Below, piece after piece: positions 34,963 to 45,059 of a DNA stretch of 64,000 nt. The notes under the pieces were generated by a model, which searched no databases, was not told the DNA's origin, and saw only the letters and a program-made list of their open reading frames with translations. Within the stretch, counting starts at the first letter, position 1, and every line of letters begins with the position of its first letter. The stretch is from positions 1 to 64,000 of the forward strand of contig NZ_JAAVUT010000027.1 of the NCBI RefSeq assembly GCF_018449575.1. The letters are read 5' to 3'. The translations under genes were made by a program, and so were the position numbers. Source of the stretch: Sodalis sp. dw_96 (GTDB lineage Bacteria > Pseudomonadota > Gammaproteobacteria > Enterobacterales > Enterobacteriaceae).

Positions 34963-36327
34963 TTACCCGAACAGATTATGGTGCAGGGTTTTCACGACCT
35001 GTTCCGCGTCCTGCCCGGGTACCAGCAGGCATAGATTATGGCTGCTGGCGCCGTAGCAGATCAGCCTGATGTTAAAGGGATCAAGTACCCCGAACACATC
35101 TTTGCCCACACCGCAGGCCTGGGAGAGCTTATTGCCGATCAGGGCAATCAGCGCCAGGTTTTCTTCCACCTCCACCCGGCACAGGGACGAAAGCTCGGTG
35201 AGCAGCGATGTGGTTAAAAGACTGGCGCTGGTGGAGGTGGAGCCGGTGGTATCCATGGTCAGCGCCACGCTGACCTCCGAAGTGGTAATCAAGTCCACGG
35301 AGATGTAGTGACGGGCCAGGATATTAAAGACTTCCGCCAAAAAGCCCCGGGCCTGCAGCATGTTCAGGCTATGCAGGGTCAGCAGCGTTTGCCGGCGGCG
35401 CAGGGCGATGGCACGGAACAGAGGGGGATTGGCGGTCTTATTGCACACCAGCGTGCCGCCGATATGGGGATCTTTGCTGGAACCGACAAAGACCGGAATA
35501 TCGCTGCGCACCGCCGGCAGCAGGGTGGCCGGATGAAGGATTTTGGCGCCGAAAGTGGCCATTTCCGCCGCTTCCTCAAAGCTGATTTCATCAATGCGCC
35601 GGGCTTCCGGCACCACGCGCGGATCGGTGGTGTAGATGCCCGGCACATCGGTCCAGATATCGATACGCGCCGCATGCAGCGCTTCGCCAAGCAGCGCGGC
35701 GGTATAGTCGCTGCCGCCGCGTCCCAGCGTGGTGGTGCGGCCCTTGGTCTCGCTGCCGATAAAGCCCTGCGTGACAATCAGCGCTTGGGAAATCCGCGGC
35801 AATAGCACGTTCCGCGTCAACTCCTTTAATATGCCGATATCCGGCTCGGCATGGCCGAATCGATCGTTGGTGCGCATGATTTTGCGCACATCGAACCACT
35901 CCGCGGCCACTTGGCGCTGGCGCAATATTTCCACGAACAACAGGGTCGACATCAGCTCGCCGTGGCTCACCAGCTCATCGGTGAGGGCATGAGAGGTCGC
36001 CAGGCCCGCCGCTTCGGAAAGCATGGCGATATTATCCAGCATGCGATCAATTTCTTCACGAATGACCCGTGATTCCGCCAGACGATCGATGATGGCGTAT
36101 TGAATGCGGCGAATTTCATCCAGGTGGAAGGCGCGACGATCGGGTTCATTCCCTTCCGCCAACGCCACCAGCAAATTGGTGACGCCCGCTGAGGCGGACA
36201 ATACCACCAGCCGAACCGAGGGATTGGACAGCACGATATCCGCGCTGCGATTCATGGCGTCGAAATCAGCGACGCTGGTGCCGCCGAATTTTGCCACAAT
36301 CAGGGAGTTTGAAACTGTTTCTGCCAT
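34963..36327 (-). CDS. lysC: lysine-sensitive aspartokinase III
   Basis: About 454 residues from ATG 36327, nearest to the E. coli LysC start; 36360 is an upstream in-frame possibility. The kinase domain carries VAKFGGTSVADFDAM, FIGSETKGRTTTLGRGGSDYTAALL and TDVPGIYTTDPR. Two C-terminal ACT domains bind lysine (ISVDLITTSEVSVALTMD). It phosphorylates aspartate, the first step toward lysine, threonine and methionine. A lysine riboswitch lies in the leader. Convergent with yjbB, three bases apart. pepE, rluF and yjbD, which lie here in E. coli, are absent. Confidence 0.97.
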   Translation of the reverse strand: MAETVSNSLIVAKFGGTSVADFDAMNRSADIVLSNPSVRLVVLSASAGVTNLLVALAEGNEPDRRAFHLDEIRRIQYAIIDRLAESRVIREEIDRMLDNIAMLSEAAGLATSHALTDELVSHGELMSTLLFVEILRQRQVAAEWFDVRKIMRTNDRFGHAEPDIGILKELTRNVLLPRISQALIVTQGFIGSETKGRTTTLGRGGSDYTAALLGEALHAARIDIWTDVPGIYTTDPRVVPEARRIDEISFEEAAEMATFGAKILHPATLLPAVRSDIPVFVGSSKDPHIGGTLVCNKTANPPLFRAIALRRRQTLLTLHSLNMLQARGFLAEVFNILARHYISVDLITTSEVSVALTMDTTGSTSTSASLLTTSLLTELSSLCRVEVEENLALIALIGNKLSQACGVGKDVFGVLDPFNIRLICYGASSHNLCLLVPGQDAEQVVKTLHHNLFG

Positions 36328-36436
36328 GCTCTTGATGCCTCGTGTCAAGATGCCATCCATGATGACAACGTTAAATGATGCCTGGCACGCGTTAAGAGCG
36401 GAAAACAGGGAGCAGACGTAGATGACCTACGATACA

Positions 36437-36626
36437 CCCAGAAGCGCCCCACCGTGCCTATCGCCCAATGGCGAAAAAGCGGGTGACAACCCACGGGATT
36501 CAGCCCATGCGGTCGGTGGCGGGAAGTCCGTATGTTAACCGCCACCTCGGCGCCGCTCCCCCTCGGGTTCTTTCAACGGAAAACGGATCCTCCGGAACCT
36601 TGCCTGGGCGGCGCGCCTCTTCTGGT
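36437..36626 (-). promoter_or_regulatory. lysine riboswitch (L box) in the lysC leader
   Basis: Reading the minus strand, the leader contains CCAGAAGAGGCGCG, then CCGGAGGATCC, GAGGGGGAGCGGCGCCGAGG, GGGCTGAATCCCGTGGGTTG and finally GGGGCGCTTCTGG, which closes stem P1 with the first block. These match the E. coli lysC L box in order and sequence. The remaining ~110 bases before the ATG form the expression platform. Confidence 0.93.
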
Positions 36627-36633
36627 TCACGCA

Positions 36634-36760
36634 TATACCCGTCATACTTCAAGTTGCAGGTGCGTTGGCTTTCCTCGCTCACCCCAGTCACTTACTTGAG
36701 TAAGCTCCTGGGGCTTCGCTGCGTTGCCGCCTTCCTGCAACTCGAATTATTTAGGGTATT
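36634..36760. repeat. dispersed palindromic repeat, copy 2 (variant core)
   Basis: TATACCCGTCATACTTCAAG...CTCGAATTATTTAGGGTAT, about 127 bp, opposite orientation to copy 1. The core (CTTTCCTCGCTCACCCCAGT...GAGTAAGCTCCTGGGG) differs from the other copies. Its end abuts the lysine riboswitch, so it lies in or next to the lysC promoter. Confidence 0.78.
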
Positions 36761-36944
36761 GAATGCGCAACTAGGCCACTACAAATAGCGGGTAATTCTG
36801 TTCCTGTCAACGAGCAGCGCGAAGCGATATTCATTTTGCCGGAAAGTCATGGCGATAGCGCAAATCCGTTTGACTCTGTTACTCTGAAATACAGGCGCCC
36901 GCCTCGCGAGGCCATGGCGCGATCGGCATTGCCGGCGGATGATC

Positions 36945-37060
36945 ATACCCAAAATAATTTGAGTTGCAGGAAGGCTGCGTGCAGCGGCCCCGAAGGGGCG
37001 AGGCCCCAGGAGGGGCCGAGTATTGCCAACGCACCTGCGGCTTGATGTATGAAGGGTATT
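36945..37060. repeat. dispersed palindromic repeat, copy 3 (short form)
   Basis: ATACCCAAAATAATTTGAGTTGCAGG...CCTGCGGCTTGATGTATGAAGGGTAT, about 116 bp, 87 bases before pgi. It lacks the CGATAAATCTG...CAGATTTG stretch of the long form. Confidence 0.78.
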
Positions 37061-37146
37061 TCGCAATAAAAAGGCATCGCAAGCCGTGGCCTTAGCGATA
37101 CAATCACCGTTATCGGATCTTTTTAATTCTCAACAAGAGCGTTGCT

Positions 37147-38796
37147 ATGAAAAATATTAACCCTAGCCACACCGCGGCCTGGAAAGCGCTGCAACAGCAT
37201 TATGATCAGATGAAAAACGTGAAGATAAGCGATCTGTTCGCCCAAGACAGCGATCGTTTCAGCAAATTCTCCGCCACTTTTGACGACCAGATGCTGGTGG
37301 ACTTTTCCAAGAACCGGATCACCGGCGAGACGTTGGCGAAATTACAGGACCTGGCTAAAGAGTGCGATCTCTCCGGGGCGATCAAGTCCATGTTCTCCGG
37401 TGAAAAAATCAACCGTACCGAAGATCGGGCGGTACTGCATGTCGCTTTGCGCAACCGCAGCAATACGCCGATCGTGGTGGACGGTAAAGATGTCATGCCG
37501 GAAGTGAATGCGGTACTGGCCAAAATGAAACAATTTTGCGAACGGGTGATTAGCGGCGCATGGCTGGGCTACACCGGTAAACCTATTACCGATGTGGTGA
37601 ATATCGGCATTGGCGGTTCGGATCTCGGGCCCTATATGGCCACCGAGGCGTTAAGACCTTTTAAAAATCAACTGAACATGCATTATGTCTCCAACGTTGA
37701 CGGAACCCATATCGCGGAAACGGTGAAACATCTTGATCCTGCTACTACCCTGTTCCTGGTGGCTTCCAAAACCTTTACCACCCAGGAAACCATGACCAAT
37801 GCCCACAGCGCCCGTGACTGGTTCCTGGCCACCGCGGGAGATGAGAAACATGTCGCCAAGCATTTTGCCGCACTCTCCACCAATGGCAAAGCGGTAAGCG
37901 AGTTCGGCATCGACACTGAAAATATGTTCGAATTTTGGGATTGGGTAGGAGGACGTTACTCTTTGTGGTCCGCCATCGGCCTGTCCATTGCCTTATCCGT
38001 CGGGTTCGACAATTTTGAACAGTTGCTCAGCGGCGCCCACGCAATGGATCGTCATTTCGCCCAAACCCCCGCGGAACAAAACCTGCCGGTGCTGTTGGCG
38101 CTTATTGGTCTTTGGTATAACAATTTCTATGGCACCGAAACCGAAGCCATCCTGCCTTACGATCAATATATGCATCGATTTGCCGCCTATTTCCAGCAGG
38201 GCAATATGGAATCCAACGGCAAATATGTCGATCGCAACGGGCATCCGGTGACGTACCAAACCGGGCCGATTATCTGGGGTGAACCCGGCACCAACGGCCA
38301 ACACGCTTTTTATCAATTAATTCACCAGGGTACTAAAATTGTACCTTGCGATTTCATTGCGCCGGCGGTCAGCCATAATCCGTTAAGCGATCATCACGCC
38401 AAACTATTATCGAATTTCTTTGCGCAAACCGAAGCCCTGGCATTCGGTAAATCCCTGCAAGTGGTGCAAGATGAATTCGCCGCTGCGGGCAAAACGCCGG
38501 AACAGGTGTCTCACGTGGCACCTTTTAAGGTGTTTGAAGGCAATCGCCCCACCAACTCCATTCTGATCAAAGAGATCACTCCCTACAGCCTGGGTGCGTT
38601 GATTGCACTGTATGAGCACAAAATTTTCACCCAGGGCGTCATCATGAATATATACACGTTTGACCAATGGGGCGTTGAATTGGGTAAACAGCTGGCGAGC
38701 CGTATCCTGCCGGAATTGGCCGCCGACGATAGCGTAACCAGTCATGACAGCTCCACCAACGGTTTGATTAACCGCTTTAAAGCTTGGCGTCACTGA
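37147..38796 (+). CDS. pgi: glucose-6-phosphate isomerase
   Basis: A 549-residue Pgi, the usual enterobacterial length. Signature segments are [50 protein letters not shown] with the catalytic Glu/His region, and [16 protein letters not shown] near the C terminus. It interconverts glucose 6-phosphate and fructose 6-phosphate in the cytoplasm. Position after lysC is conserved. A dispersed repeat begins six bases after the stop. Confidence 0.98.
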   Translation: MKNINPSHTAAWKALQQHYDQMKNVKISDLFAQDSDRFSKFSATFDDQMLVDFSKNRITGETLAKLQDLAKECDLSGAIKSMFSGEKINRTEDRAVLHVALRNRSNTPIVVDGKDVMPEVNAVLAKMKQFCERVISGAWLGYTGKPITDVVNIGIGGSDLGPYMATEALRPFKNQLNMHYVSNVDGTHIAETVKHLDPATTLFLVASKTFTTQETMTNAHSARDWFLATAGDEKHVAKHFAALSTNGKAVSEFGIDTENMFEFWDWVGGRYSLWSAIGLSIALSVGFDNFEQLLSGAHAMDRHFAQTPAEQNLPVLLALIGLWYNNFYGTETEAILPYDQYMHRFAAYFQQGNMESNGKYVDRNGHPVTYQTGPIIWGEPGTNGQHAFYQLIHQGTKIVPCDFIAPAVSHNPLSDHHAKLLSNFFAQTEALAFGKSLQVVQDEFAAAGKTPEQVSHVAPFKVFEGNRPTNSILIKEITPYSLGALIALYEHKIFTQGVIMNIYTFDQWGVELGKQLASRILPELAADDSVTSHDSSTNGLINRFKAWRH

Positions 38797-38801
38797 TTAC
38801 C

Positions 38802-38925
38802 ATACCCTAAATAATTCGAGTTGCAGGAAGGCGGCGAACGCTGCTTGCAGCGGCCCCGAAGGGGCGAGGCCCAAGGAGGGGCCGAGTATTGCCAACGCAC
38901 CTGCAACTTGAAGTATGACGGGTAT
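38802..38925. repeat. dispersed palindromic repeat, copy 4 (short form)
   Basis: ATACCCTAAATAATTCGAGTTGCAGG...CCTGCAACTTGAAGTATGACGGGTAT, about 124 bp, immediately downstream of pgi. Its long stem could serve as the end of the pgi transcript. Confidence 0.8.
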
Positions 38926-39465
38926 AATGATCGGACGAGCTGCCAAGGGACTGGCTGCCGTTATGCTTAATTAGCGTTTATTTAAGGGTATCTGCTTGTT
39001 TTGAATTAACATTTAAATGGTTAGTAAGGTTAATCCTAAAAAGGCGCAAAAAAAGAGCCTATTAACAATTTTTCTATGCGATTATGCCGAAAAGAGTTTT
39101 AAAATTTTAAAGCGCGCTACTTCAAGCGCATAGCCTGTTATGATCTCGATACTTTTCGTTTTGTCGGTGGCGTTACAAGCGTGAGAATTTTCTGATTTAT
39201 AATCGTCATCGAACTTTCATGACATTGAATAATATGTCTATTCCCAGTCAATATTAGCGTTTAATCTTATAAATTAACCATCAAATAGCGAAAGACACTG
39301 CTTTGTTCCCCCGCAGACTTTTAATTAGGATTTTTTAACCTCAATTCCCACGGATGAATGCAAGATATATTTTATTGCATTATATTGCTTTATGATGCTT
39401 ATATAAGGCAAATCAACATTCCATTGCTTTATAGTCATCATCCTCACAAGTCTAAGGTAATAAAT
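38926..39465. other. AT-rich leader region of the yjbE operon
   Basis: 540 bp without a credible gene. TTAGGATTTTTTAA at 39325-39338 loosely resembles an RcsAB box, which would fit Rcs control of yjbEFGH known in E. coli, but the match is poor. An in-frame extension of yjbE from 39358 has no ribosome site. Confidence 0.35.
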
Positions 39466-39744
39466 ATGAAAAAATTGTTTAATGTTGTAATAGCTGCGAT
39501 GTTGATGGCTAGTGGTTCCTATGCGATCGCTGCAGCGCCAACCACCTCCAACGGCACGACAGGGAGTACGGCTACCGCTTCGGGTTTGGGCGCGGGTGCC
39601 GCGACAGCAGTGGGTGTCGGTGCGGTTGCGCTGATTGCCGGTGTCGCGCTGATCAGTTCTCACAACGATGATAACGGTAATAGCGCGGCAAGCGGCGGAG
39701 GCACCACCGGTACAGGTACCGGAACCACCACAACGACTCGATAA
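39466..39744 (+). CDS. yjbE: YjbE family exported protein
   Basis: A 92-residue secreted protein. Signal peptide of about 22 residues (MKKLFNVVIAAMLMASGSYA), then a low-complexity Ala/Gly/Thr/Ser chain with a hydrophobic stretch GAGAATAVGVGAVALIAGVAL, ending in GTGTGTTTTTR. This matches E. coli YjbE in size and style. The yjbEFGH operon makes or exports an extracellular polysaccharide; the role of YjbE is unknown. A terminator separates it from yjbF. Confidence 0.85.
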   Translation: MKKLFNVVIAAMLMASGSYAIAAAPTTSNGTTGSTATASGLGAGAATAVGVGAVALIAGVALISSHNDDNGNSAASGGGTTGTGTGTTTTTR

Positions 39745-39758
39745 ATCATAATTACTCG

Positions 39759-39788
39759 ATAACCACACGCTAGTGTGGTTATTTTTTG
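39759..39788 (+). terminator. terminator between yjbE and yjbF
   Basis: ATAACCACAC pairs perfectly with GTGTGGTTAT around GCTA, followed by six T. It lies 14 bases after yjbE, and readthrough would be needed for yjbFGH expression from the same promoter. Confidence 0.85.
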
Positions 39789-39805
39789 GTCTCCTTTCGT
39801 TTGGG

Positions 39806-40462
39806 ATGAACGACGTGCGCTATTTCTTTTTATTGGTGGTGTGCTTTCTGGTGGCCGCGTGCAGTCCAGCGCAACAAGGTATTGGCGAGACGTTCAAAGT
39901 AGCTGTGTTCGGCACGCCCGATGTGGTAATGACACCCGAACAGATTCGGGACCTTCCGTATGCCAGCATGTATGCCAGGGTCAATAAGGGCTCACAGATT
40001 TTTGTCGTTCTGGCCTACGCCGAGAATGGCTTCCTGAAGTGGGTCACCCGCGATAAGGCCATGCTTGTCACCCATAACGGCCGGTTGGTAAAAACCCTGG
40101 GTTTAACCGACAACCTCCTTGAGGTGACCAATCTGACCACGGATCCGCTGGCTCAGGCCAACAGGATTACCGACGGCACCGAATGGACCCGCGTTCAGTC
40201 CTGGACCCAAGATAAGCAATCGTATTCCGCCACCTTTATTTCCCGGTTCAGTCTCGAGGGTAATGAAACCTTGACTGTGCTGAACGTCCCCCATACCTAT
40301 CGCATCATTGATGAAGATGTCACCGTGGCGGAATTAAATACCCATTATCGCAACCGTTTCTGGATCGATCCAAGCACCGGCGCCGTGGAAAAAACCCAAC
40401 AATTTATCGGACCGGATTTCTTCCCGATTGAAACCATCACTTTAAACCCTTATAAGCCATGA
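39806..40462 (+). CDS. yjbF: YjbF family lipoprotein
   Basis: About 218 residues from ATG 39806. A lipoprotein signal with lipobox LVAAC gives an acylated Cys near residue 19, so it sits in the outer membrane. It has the GfcB/YjbF domain (WTRVQSWTQDKQSYSATFISRF; GAVEKTQQFIGPDFFPIETI). Part of the polysaccharide secretion operon. ATG of yjbG overlaps its stop. Confidence 0.9.
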   Translation: MNDVRYFFLLVVCFLVAACSPAQQGIGETFKVAVFGTPDVVMTPEQIRDLPYASMYARVNKGSQIFVVLAYAENGFLKWVTRDKAMLVTHNGRLVKTLGLTDNLLEVTNLTTDPLAQANRITDGTEWTRVQSWTQDKQSYSATFISRFSLEGNETLTVLNVPHTYRIIDEDVTVAELNTHYRNRFWIDPSTGAVEKTQQFIGPDFFPIETITLNPYKP

Positions 40463-41214
40463 AAAAACGACTCTTACTGCTAGTGAGTTTGTGTGCTGGT
40501 TTTATTGCGTCCGCCTCTGCCGACAGCCGGGTGGCTATCTATTTACCGGGACAGTCCCAGGCCGTTATGGTCAATGGCGCAACCCACCTGGAACAAATTG
40601 CGCTCAATCCGGCGCTGGCGGGCCATACCTGGTGGCCCGGCACCGTCATTGCCGAAAAACTGGCTACCGCCGCACAGCTGGAGCAGCAACGGCAACTGGT
40701 GGCCCGCCTGGGGGCGTGGAGCGCTGAACTTAGAGAGGATAATGACGACGGGCTGGCAAATTCCGTTGATCAGGTGCGTAGCCAGATTGCCGGATTGAGA
40801 GTCACCGGCCGCCAGTTCGTCTCCATGGATCCGGATGTCATCCGGCTGGAAGACGGGGCCGATCATAAATTAAGCGGCGATTATACGGTGTATGCACTGG
40901 CGCGGCCCACCAGTGTCCATGTCTTCGGCGCGGTAACGCCCGCCGGGTCGCAGCCTTATCAGGTGGGTAGCGATGTGGACGATTATCTGGACACTCATGA
41001 GCGTTTAGACGGCGCCGAAAAAAGCTACGCCTGGCTAATCCAACCCGATGGCCAATACCGGCAGGTTCCGGTGGCTTACTGGAATCGGCGCCATAACGAA
41101 GCGGCGCCGGGCAGTATTATTTTTGTCGGTTTTTCTTCCTGGTCATTACCCAGTGCTTATCAGGGCTTAAATGAACAAATCGTTTCCTTGTTGACTCACC
41201 GGATCCCTGACTGA
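40459..41214 (+). CDS. yjbG: YjbG (GfcC-like) periplasmic protein
   Basis: A 251-residue protein with a cleavable signal peptide (cleavage after ASA, near residue 21). The mature part resembles GfcC/YjbG, proteins with SLBB-like domains found with exopolysaccharide exporters; motifs include [21 protein letters not shown] and [11 protein letters not shown]. It overlaps yjbF and yjbH by a few bases, so all three are translationally coupled. Confidence 0.9.
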   Translation: MKKRLLLLVSLCAGFIASASADSRVAIYLPGQSQAVMVNGATHLEQIALNPALAGHTWWPGTVIAEKLATAAQLEQQRQLVARLGAWSAELREDNDDGLANSVDQVRSQIAGLRVTGRQFVSMDPDVIRLEDGADHKLSGDYTVYALARPTSVHVFGAVTPAGSQPYQVGSDVDDYLDTHERLDGAEKSYAWLIQPDGQYRQVPVAYWNRRHNEAAPGSIIFVGFSSWSLPSAYQGLNEQIVSLLTHRIPD

Positions 41215-43301
41215 TGAAAAAAAAATATCTTTTCAGCATCATCGCGTTGTCAGTGGCCTCCGCTTGCCAAGCTGAGCCTTATACCGAGCCGCTGGGGCCT
41301 TCGCAGATGGACCAGGGCGGCGTCGGCCTGTTGCAGACTCCTACCGCCCGCATGTCGCGGGACGGCGAATTCAGCCTCAACTACCGGGACAACGATCAGT
41401 ATCGTTTCTGGTCGGCCAATATTCAGCTGTTCCCCTGGCTGGAAACCACCCTGCGTTACACCGATGTCCGAACCCGCCTGTACAGTAATGACCCGAATTT
41501 CAGCGGCTCGCAAACCTATAAAGACAAAGGCATCGATGCCAAGGTGCGCCTGTGGGAAGAGGGTTATTATTTGCCTGAAGTCTCTTTGGGCATCCGCGAT
41601 TTCGGCGGTACCGGCCTGTTCGACAGTGAATTTGTGGCCGCCAGCAAGGCCTGGGGCCCGTTTGACTTCTCCATCGGCCTTGGCTGGGGTTATTTGGGTA
41701 CCAGGGGGAACGTTAAAAATCCTTTCTGCGAAATTTCAGACAAATATTGTTATCGCAACAATAGCAATAATACCGCTGGCTCGTTTAACACCGGCGTCTT
41801 TTTTCACGGTCCCTCGGCGGTATTCGGCGGCGTGGAGTACCAGACGCCGTGGCAACCGCTGCGCCTGAAGCTGGAATACGAAGGCAATAATTACCAGGAC
41901 GATTTTGCCGGCGATTTGAAACCGAAAACGCCGGTGAACGTCGGGGCGATCTATCGGATCACCAACTGGGCGGATGTCAATCTCAGCTATGAACGCGGCA
42001 ATACCATGATGTTCGGGTTTACCCTGCGCACCAATTTTGACGATTTGCGCCAACGGCACCTGGACAGCGAAAAACCGGCCTATCAGCCCCATGAGCAGTC
42101 CGATATGTTGCAGCACCAGATTGCGGCGCAGCAGCTGGAGGACCTGAACAGCAATGCGGGTTATACGGCGCCGCACATCCAGGTCAAGGGCAACACCATG
42201 TATATGACCGGCCAACAGGATAAATACCGGGATGGCTCGGAGGGCGTGGATCGCGCCAACCGTATCCTGGTGAATAATCTGCCGGCCAATATCGATACCC
42301 TTAAAGTGACCGACACCCGGTTGAACATGCCGATGGCCACCACCGAGACCGACGTCAAGAGTTTGCAGAATACCTTGAGCGGTTATCCGCTTGGGCAAGA
42401 GAAGCCGCTGATACAGCGCCGTACCGAACCGGATGTCCCGGAGCATGCCGAACAGGGCTATTATATTGACCGTAATCGCCTGGAATTGAGCTGGTCTCCG
42501 GTACTTAATCAGTCCGTCGGCGGTCCCGAAGACTTTTACATGTACCAACTCGGCGTGGAAGGCACCGCCAGTTATTGGATGACCAATCATTGGGTCACTT
42601 CCGGCAGCGTGTTCGGTAATATCATCAACAACTACGATAAATTCAACTTTACCAATCCGCCCAGTGATTCCCACCTGCCGCGGGTTCGTACCCGGATCCG
42701 GGAATATGTCGGTAATGACGTCTACATCAGCAATCTGCAAACCACGTATATGCAAGGTTTGGGTGACGGCTGGTACGGTCAGTTATATGGCGGTTACCTG
42801 GAGATGATGTACGGCGGTGTCGGCGGTGAAGTGTTATACCGGCCGCTGGATGCTAACTGGGCGGTGGGGCTGGACGGCAACTACGTCAAGCAGCGCGACT
42901 GGAATGATATGATGCAGTTCGCCGACTACAGCGTCGCCACCGGCAACCTGACCGGTTACTGGCAACCCAGCTTCATGAACGGGGTGCTGGTGAAAGCCAG
43001 CGTGGGGCGTTACCTGGCTAAAGACAAAGGCGTGACGTTCGATATCTCACGGCGCTTTGACAGCGGAATAACCGCCGGCGCGTTCGCCACCTTCACCAAC
43101 GTTTCCAAAGAAGAATATGGCGAAGGGTCATTCACCAAGGGATTCTATCTGTCGATACCGTTGGATTTGTTCACGGTGACACCGAACCGGACCAACGCTC
43201 AGCTCAATTGGGTACCGCTGACCCGCGACGGCGGACAAATGGTCGGGCGTAAATACTACCTTTACGGCTTAACCGAAGAGCGTACTCCAGCCTTGCACTA
43301 A
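41214..43301 (+). CDS. yjbH: YjbH family outer-membrane polysaccharide-export protein
   Basis: A 695-residue protein, close to the 698 of E. coli. Signal peptide of about 20 residues, then the YjbH domain with many amphipathic beta strands ([22 protein letters not shown] near the start; [13 protein letters not shown] near the end), consistent with an outer-membrane barrel, like GfcD. Last gene of the operon, followed by a strong terminator. Confidence 0.92.
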   Translation: MKKKYLFSIIALSVASACQAEPYTEPLGPSQMDQGGVGLLQTPTARMSRDGEFSLNYRDNDQYRFWSANIQLFPWLETTLRYTDVRTRLYSNDPNFSGSQTYKDKGIDAKVRLWEEGYYLPEVSLGIRDFGGTGLFDSEFVAASKAWGPFDFSIGLGWGYLGTRGNVKNPFCEISDKYCYRNNSNNTAGSFNTGVFFHGPSAVFGGVEYQTPWQPLRLKLEYEGNNYQDDFAGDLKPKTPVNVGAIYRITNWADVNLSYERGNTMMFGFTLRTNFDDLRQRHLDSEKPAYQPHEQSDMLQHQIAAQQLEDLNSNAGYTAPHIQVKGNTMYMTGQQDKYRDGSEGVDRANRILVNNLPANIDTLKVTDTRLNMPMATTETDVKSLQNTLSGYPLGQEKPLIQRRTEPDVPEHAEQGYYIDRNRLELSWSPVLNQSVGGPEDFYMYQLGVEGTASYWMTNHWVTSGSVFGNIINNYDKFNFTNPPSDSHLPRVRTRIREYVGNDVYISNLQTTYMQGLGDGWYGQLYGGYLEMMYGGVGGEVLYRPLDANWAVGLDGNYVKQRDWNDMMQFADYSVATGNLTGYWQPSFMNGVLVKASVGRYLAKDKGVTFDISRRFDSGITAGAFATFTNVSKEEYGEGSFTKGFYLSIPLDLFTVTPNRTNAQLNWVPLTRDGGQMVGRKYYLYGLTEERTPALH

Positions 43302-43332
43302 GGTTCCGGCGATGTAGGTTATCCGCACGGTC

Positions 43333-43358
43333 ATGGCCTCCCCCGGGAGGCCATTTTA
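43333..43358 (+). terminator. yjbH terminator
   Basis: ATGGCCTCCC and GGGAGGCCAT form a perfect stem around CC, followed by TTTATT, about 30 bases after the yjbH stop. Confidence 0.8.
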
Positions 43359-43496
43359 TTGACTTGCCGGCTGCCGCGGGCGATATTGGCGAAGGGATAT
43401 CCCCATCCGATAATTCTCCCGCCGCAGACAGGTCATTAAGCCGAAGTTCTGGGCTACAATAATGACACCCGCTACTTTTCAAACAATGGGGAACGG

Positions 43497-44003
43497 ATGA
43501 CGGATGATCCTTATATCTCATTACTGGCATCTATCCAATGGTTAACCGCTGAGTCACCGCAGCCTAATCCCACTGAGCGCGATTGGCTGATGGAGTGTGG
43601 TTCGATGACCCGGCGCCTGGAGCGCCACTGCCGGCGGATAAGCGTGCGGCGCGGATGGGAGGGTTTGGTCACCGCCGATGAGTCGGGCGATGAACTTGCC
43701 TTGCTGCCCGCCAGCGAGCGTTACTGGCTGCGGGAGGTGGTACTGTACGGCGATGACGCGCCTTGGCTGGCGGGCCGTATGGTGATACCGGAATCGATGC
43801 TGAACGGGCCGGAGTATGCGCTTACAACTTTGGGGGATATGCCGTTGGGGCGATGGTTGTTCCGCGACGGTATACCGGCCCGCGACTACATACAATTGGG
43901 ACGGACCGGGAGTTTGTGGGCGCGTCGCTCTTGCTTGCGTCCGAATGGAAAGCCTTTGTTATTGACCGAATTGTTTTTACCCGATGCCCCGCTGTATGGT
44001 TAA
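43497..44003 (+). CDS. ubiC: chorismate pyruvate-lyase
   Basis: A 168-residue UbiC. Conserved segments are DWLMECGSMTRRLERHC, ERYWLREVVLYGDDAPWLAGRMVIP and SLWARRSCLRPNGKPLLLTELFLP, the last including the C-terminal catalytic Glu. It makes 4-hydroxybenzoate from chorismate for ubiquinone. In E. coli psiE, xylE and the maltose genes lie between yjbH and ubiC; here the gap is only 195 bp. Confidence 0.95.
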   Translation: MTDDPYISLLASIQWLTAESPQPNPTERDWLMECGSMTRRLERHCRRISVRRGWEGLVTADESGDELALLPASERYWLREVVLYGDDAPWLAGRMVIPESMLNGPEYALTTLGDMPLGRWLFRDGIPARDYIQLGRTGSLWARRSCLRPNGKPLLLTELFLPDAPLYG

Positions 44004-44039
44004 GAGCGGCGGCATTTTGATGAAGTAAAGGAGAGAAAA

Positions 44040-44921
44040 GTGGAACACAGCGCCACAATGGGCAAATGGCAGGCCTGGTGTCGGTTGATGCGCATTGATA
44101 AACCCATTGGTTCTCTGTTGTTACTTTGGCCGACATTATGGGCTCTTTGGCTGGCGGGACGGGGCACCCCGAATGTCGGCATTCTGATGGTTTTTATATT
44201 TGGGGTCTTTTTAATGCGTGCCGCCGGGTGTGTGGTGAATGATTTCGCCGATCGTAAAATTGACGGCCAGGTTAAGCGTACCGCGTCTCGTCCATTGCCC
44301 AGCGGACACATCAGTGAAAAAGAAGCGAAAGTCCTGTTTTTGTTATTGGTCACCGCGTCCTTCGGCCTGGTGCTGACCCTGAATACCATGACCATATTTT
44401 TGTCGGTGGCCGGATTGGTCCTGGCGTGGGTTTATCCGTTTATGAAGCGGGTAACCCATTTACCGCAGTTGGTATTGGGTGCGGCGTTCGGCTGGTCAAT
44501 ACCCATGGGATATGCCGCAGTAAGTGAGTCCTTACCACTTTCATGCTGGCTGTTATTCGCCGCGAATGTATTGTGGACCGTGGCTTATGACACACAATAT
44601 GCCATGGTGGACCGGGATGATGATATTCGTATCGGCGTAAAATCCACCGCTATTCTGTTCGGGCGCTATGACAGGCTTATCATCGGCGTTTTACAAGCCG
44701 CTACCCTGTTGTTATTGGTTGTGCTGGGACGGCGCTTAGGGTTGAACGGTATTTTCTATACCGCATTGGCGCTGGCGGGGGGACTGTTCGTTTATCAGCA
44801 AAAGCTCATTGCCGGACGTGAACGACAGGCTTGTTTCAAAGCCTTTTTGAATAATAACCTGGTGGGCATGGTGATTTTTCTCGGCATCGCGCTGAGCCTG
44901 CTCGTCACGGCTAACAAGTAA
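44040..44921 (+). CDS. ubiA: 4-hydroxybenzoate octaprenyltransferase
   Basis: A 293-residue integral-membrane prenyltransferase. Both Asp-rich motifs are present: [15 protein letters not shown] and [13 protein letters not shown]. It joins a polyprenyl diphosphate to 4-hydroxybenzoate at the inner membrane. Start is GTG at 44040 with GGAGAG eight bases upstream. Cotranscribed with ubiC, 36 bases apart. Confidence 0.96.
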   Translation: MEHSATMGKWQAWCRLMRIDKPIGSLLLLWPTLWALWLAGRGTPNVGILMVFIFGVFLMRAAGCVVNDFADRKIDGQVKRTASRPLPSGHISEKEAKVLFLLLVTASFGLVLTLNTMTIFLSVAGLVLAWVYPFMKRVTHLPQLVLGAAFGWSIPMGYAAVSESLPLSCWLLFAANVLWTVAYDTQYAMVDRDDDIRIGVKSTAILFGRYDRLIIGVLQAATLLLLVVLGRRLGLNGIFYTALALAGGLFVYQQKLIAGRERQACFKAFLNNNLVGMVIFLGIALSLLVTANK

Positions 44922-45001
44922 TCATCCGCAGCCGCAGCCGCAACCATAGTCGCAGCCATATTCGCAGTTAACGGCTCACCGGCCGCGGACATCCTTATAC
45001 A

Positions 45002-45042
45002 GCGGTCCCTGCCGGTTTTGCGCCAAAACCGGCAGGGACCGC
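45002..45042. terminator. perfect 19-bp inverted repeat between convergent ubiA and plsB
   Basis: GCGGTCCCTGCCGGTTTTG and its exact complement flank a CGC loop. It sits 80 bases after ubiA and 17 before the plsB stop, so it can end transcripts from both sides, although a T run is lacking. Confidence 0.65.
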
Positions 45043-45059
45043 CGATAATGCTTAGTGTA

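Noticed and set aside
36328-36436. Possible small gene in the lysC leader
   Set aside because: The stretch is the expression platform of the lysine riboswitch.
41736-42755. 339-codon minus-strand frame opposite yjbH
   Set aside because: Antisense shadow; the yjbH operon is conserved and translationally coupled.
44922-45000. Cys/Gly-rich frame on the minus strand (ending CEYGCDYGCGCGCG) near the GCAGCC repeat, which looked like a RiPP core
   Set aside because: A stop codon lies just upstream in frame and there is no start codon; it is a short simple-sequence tract.
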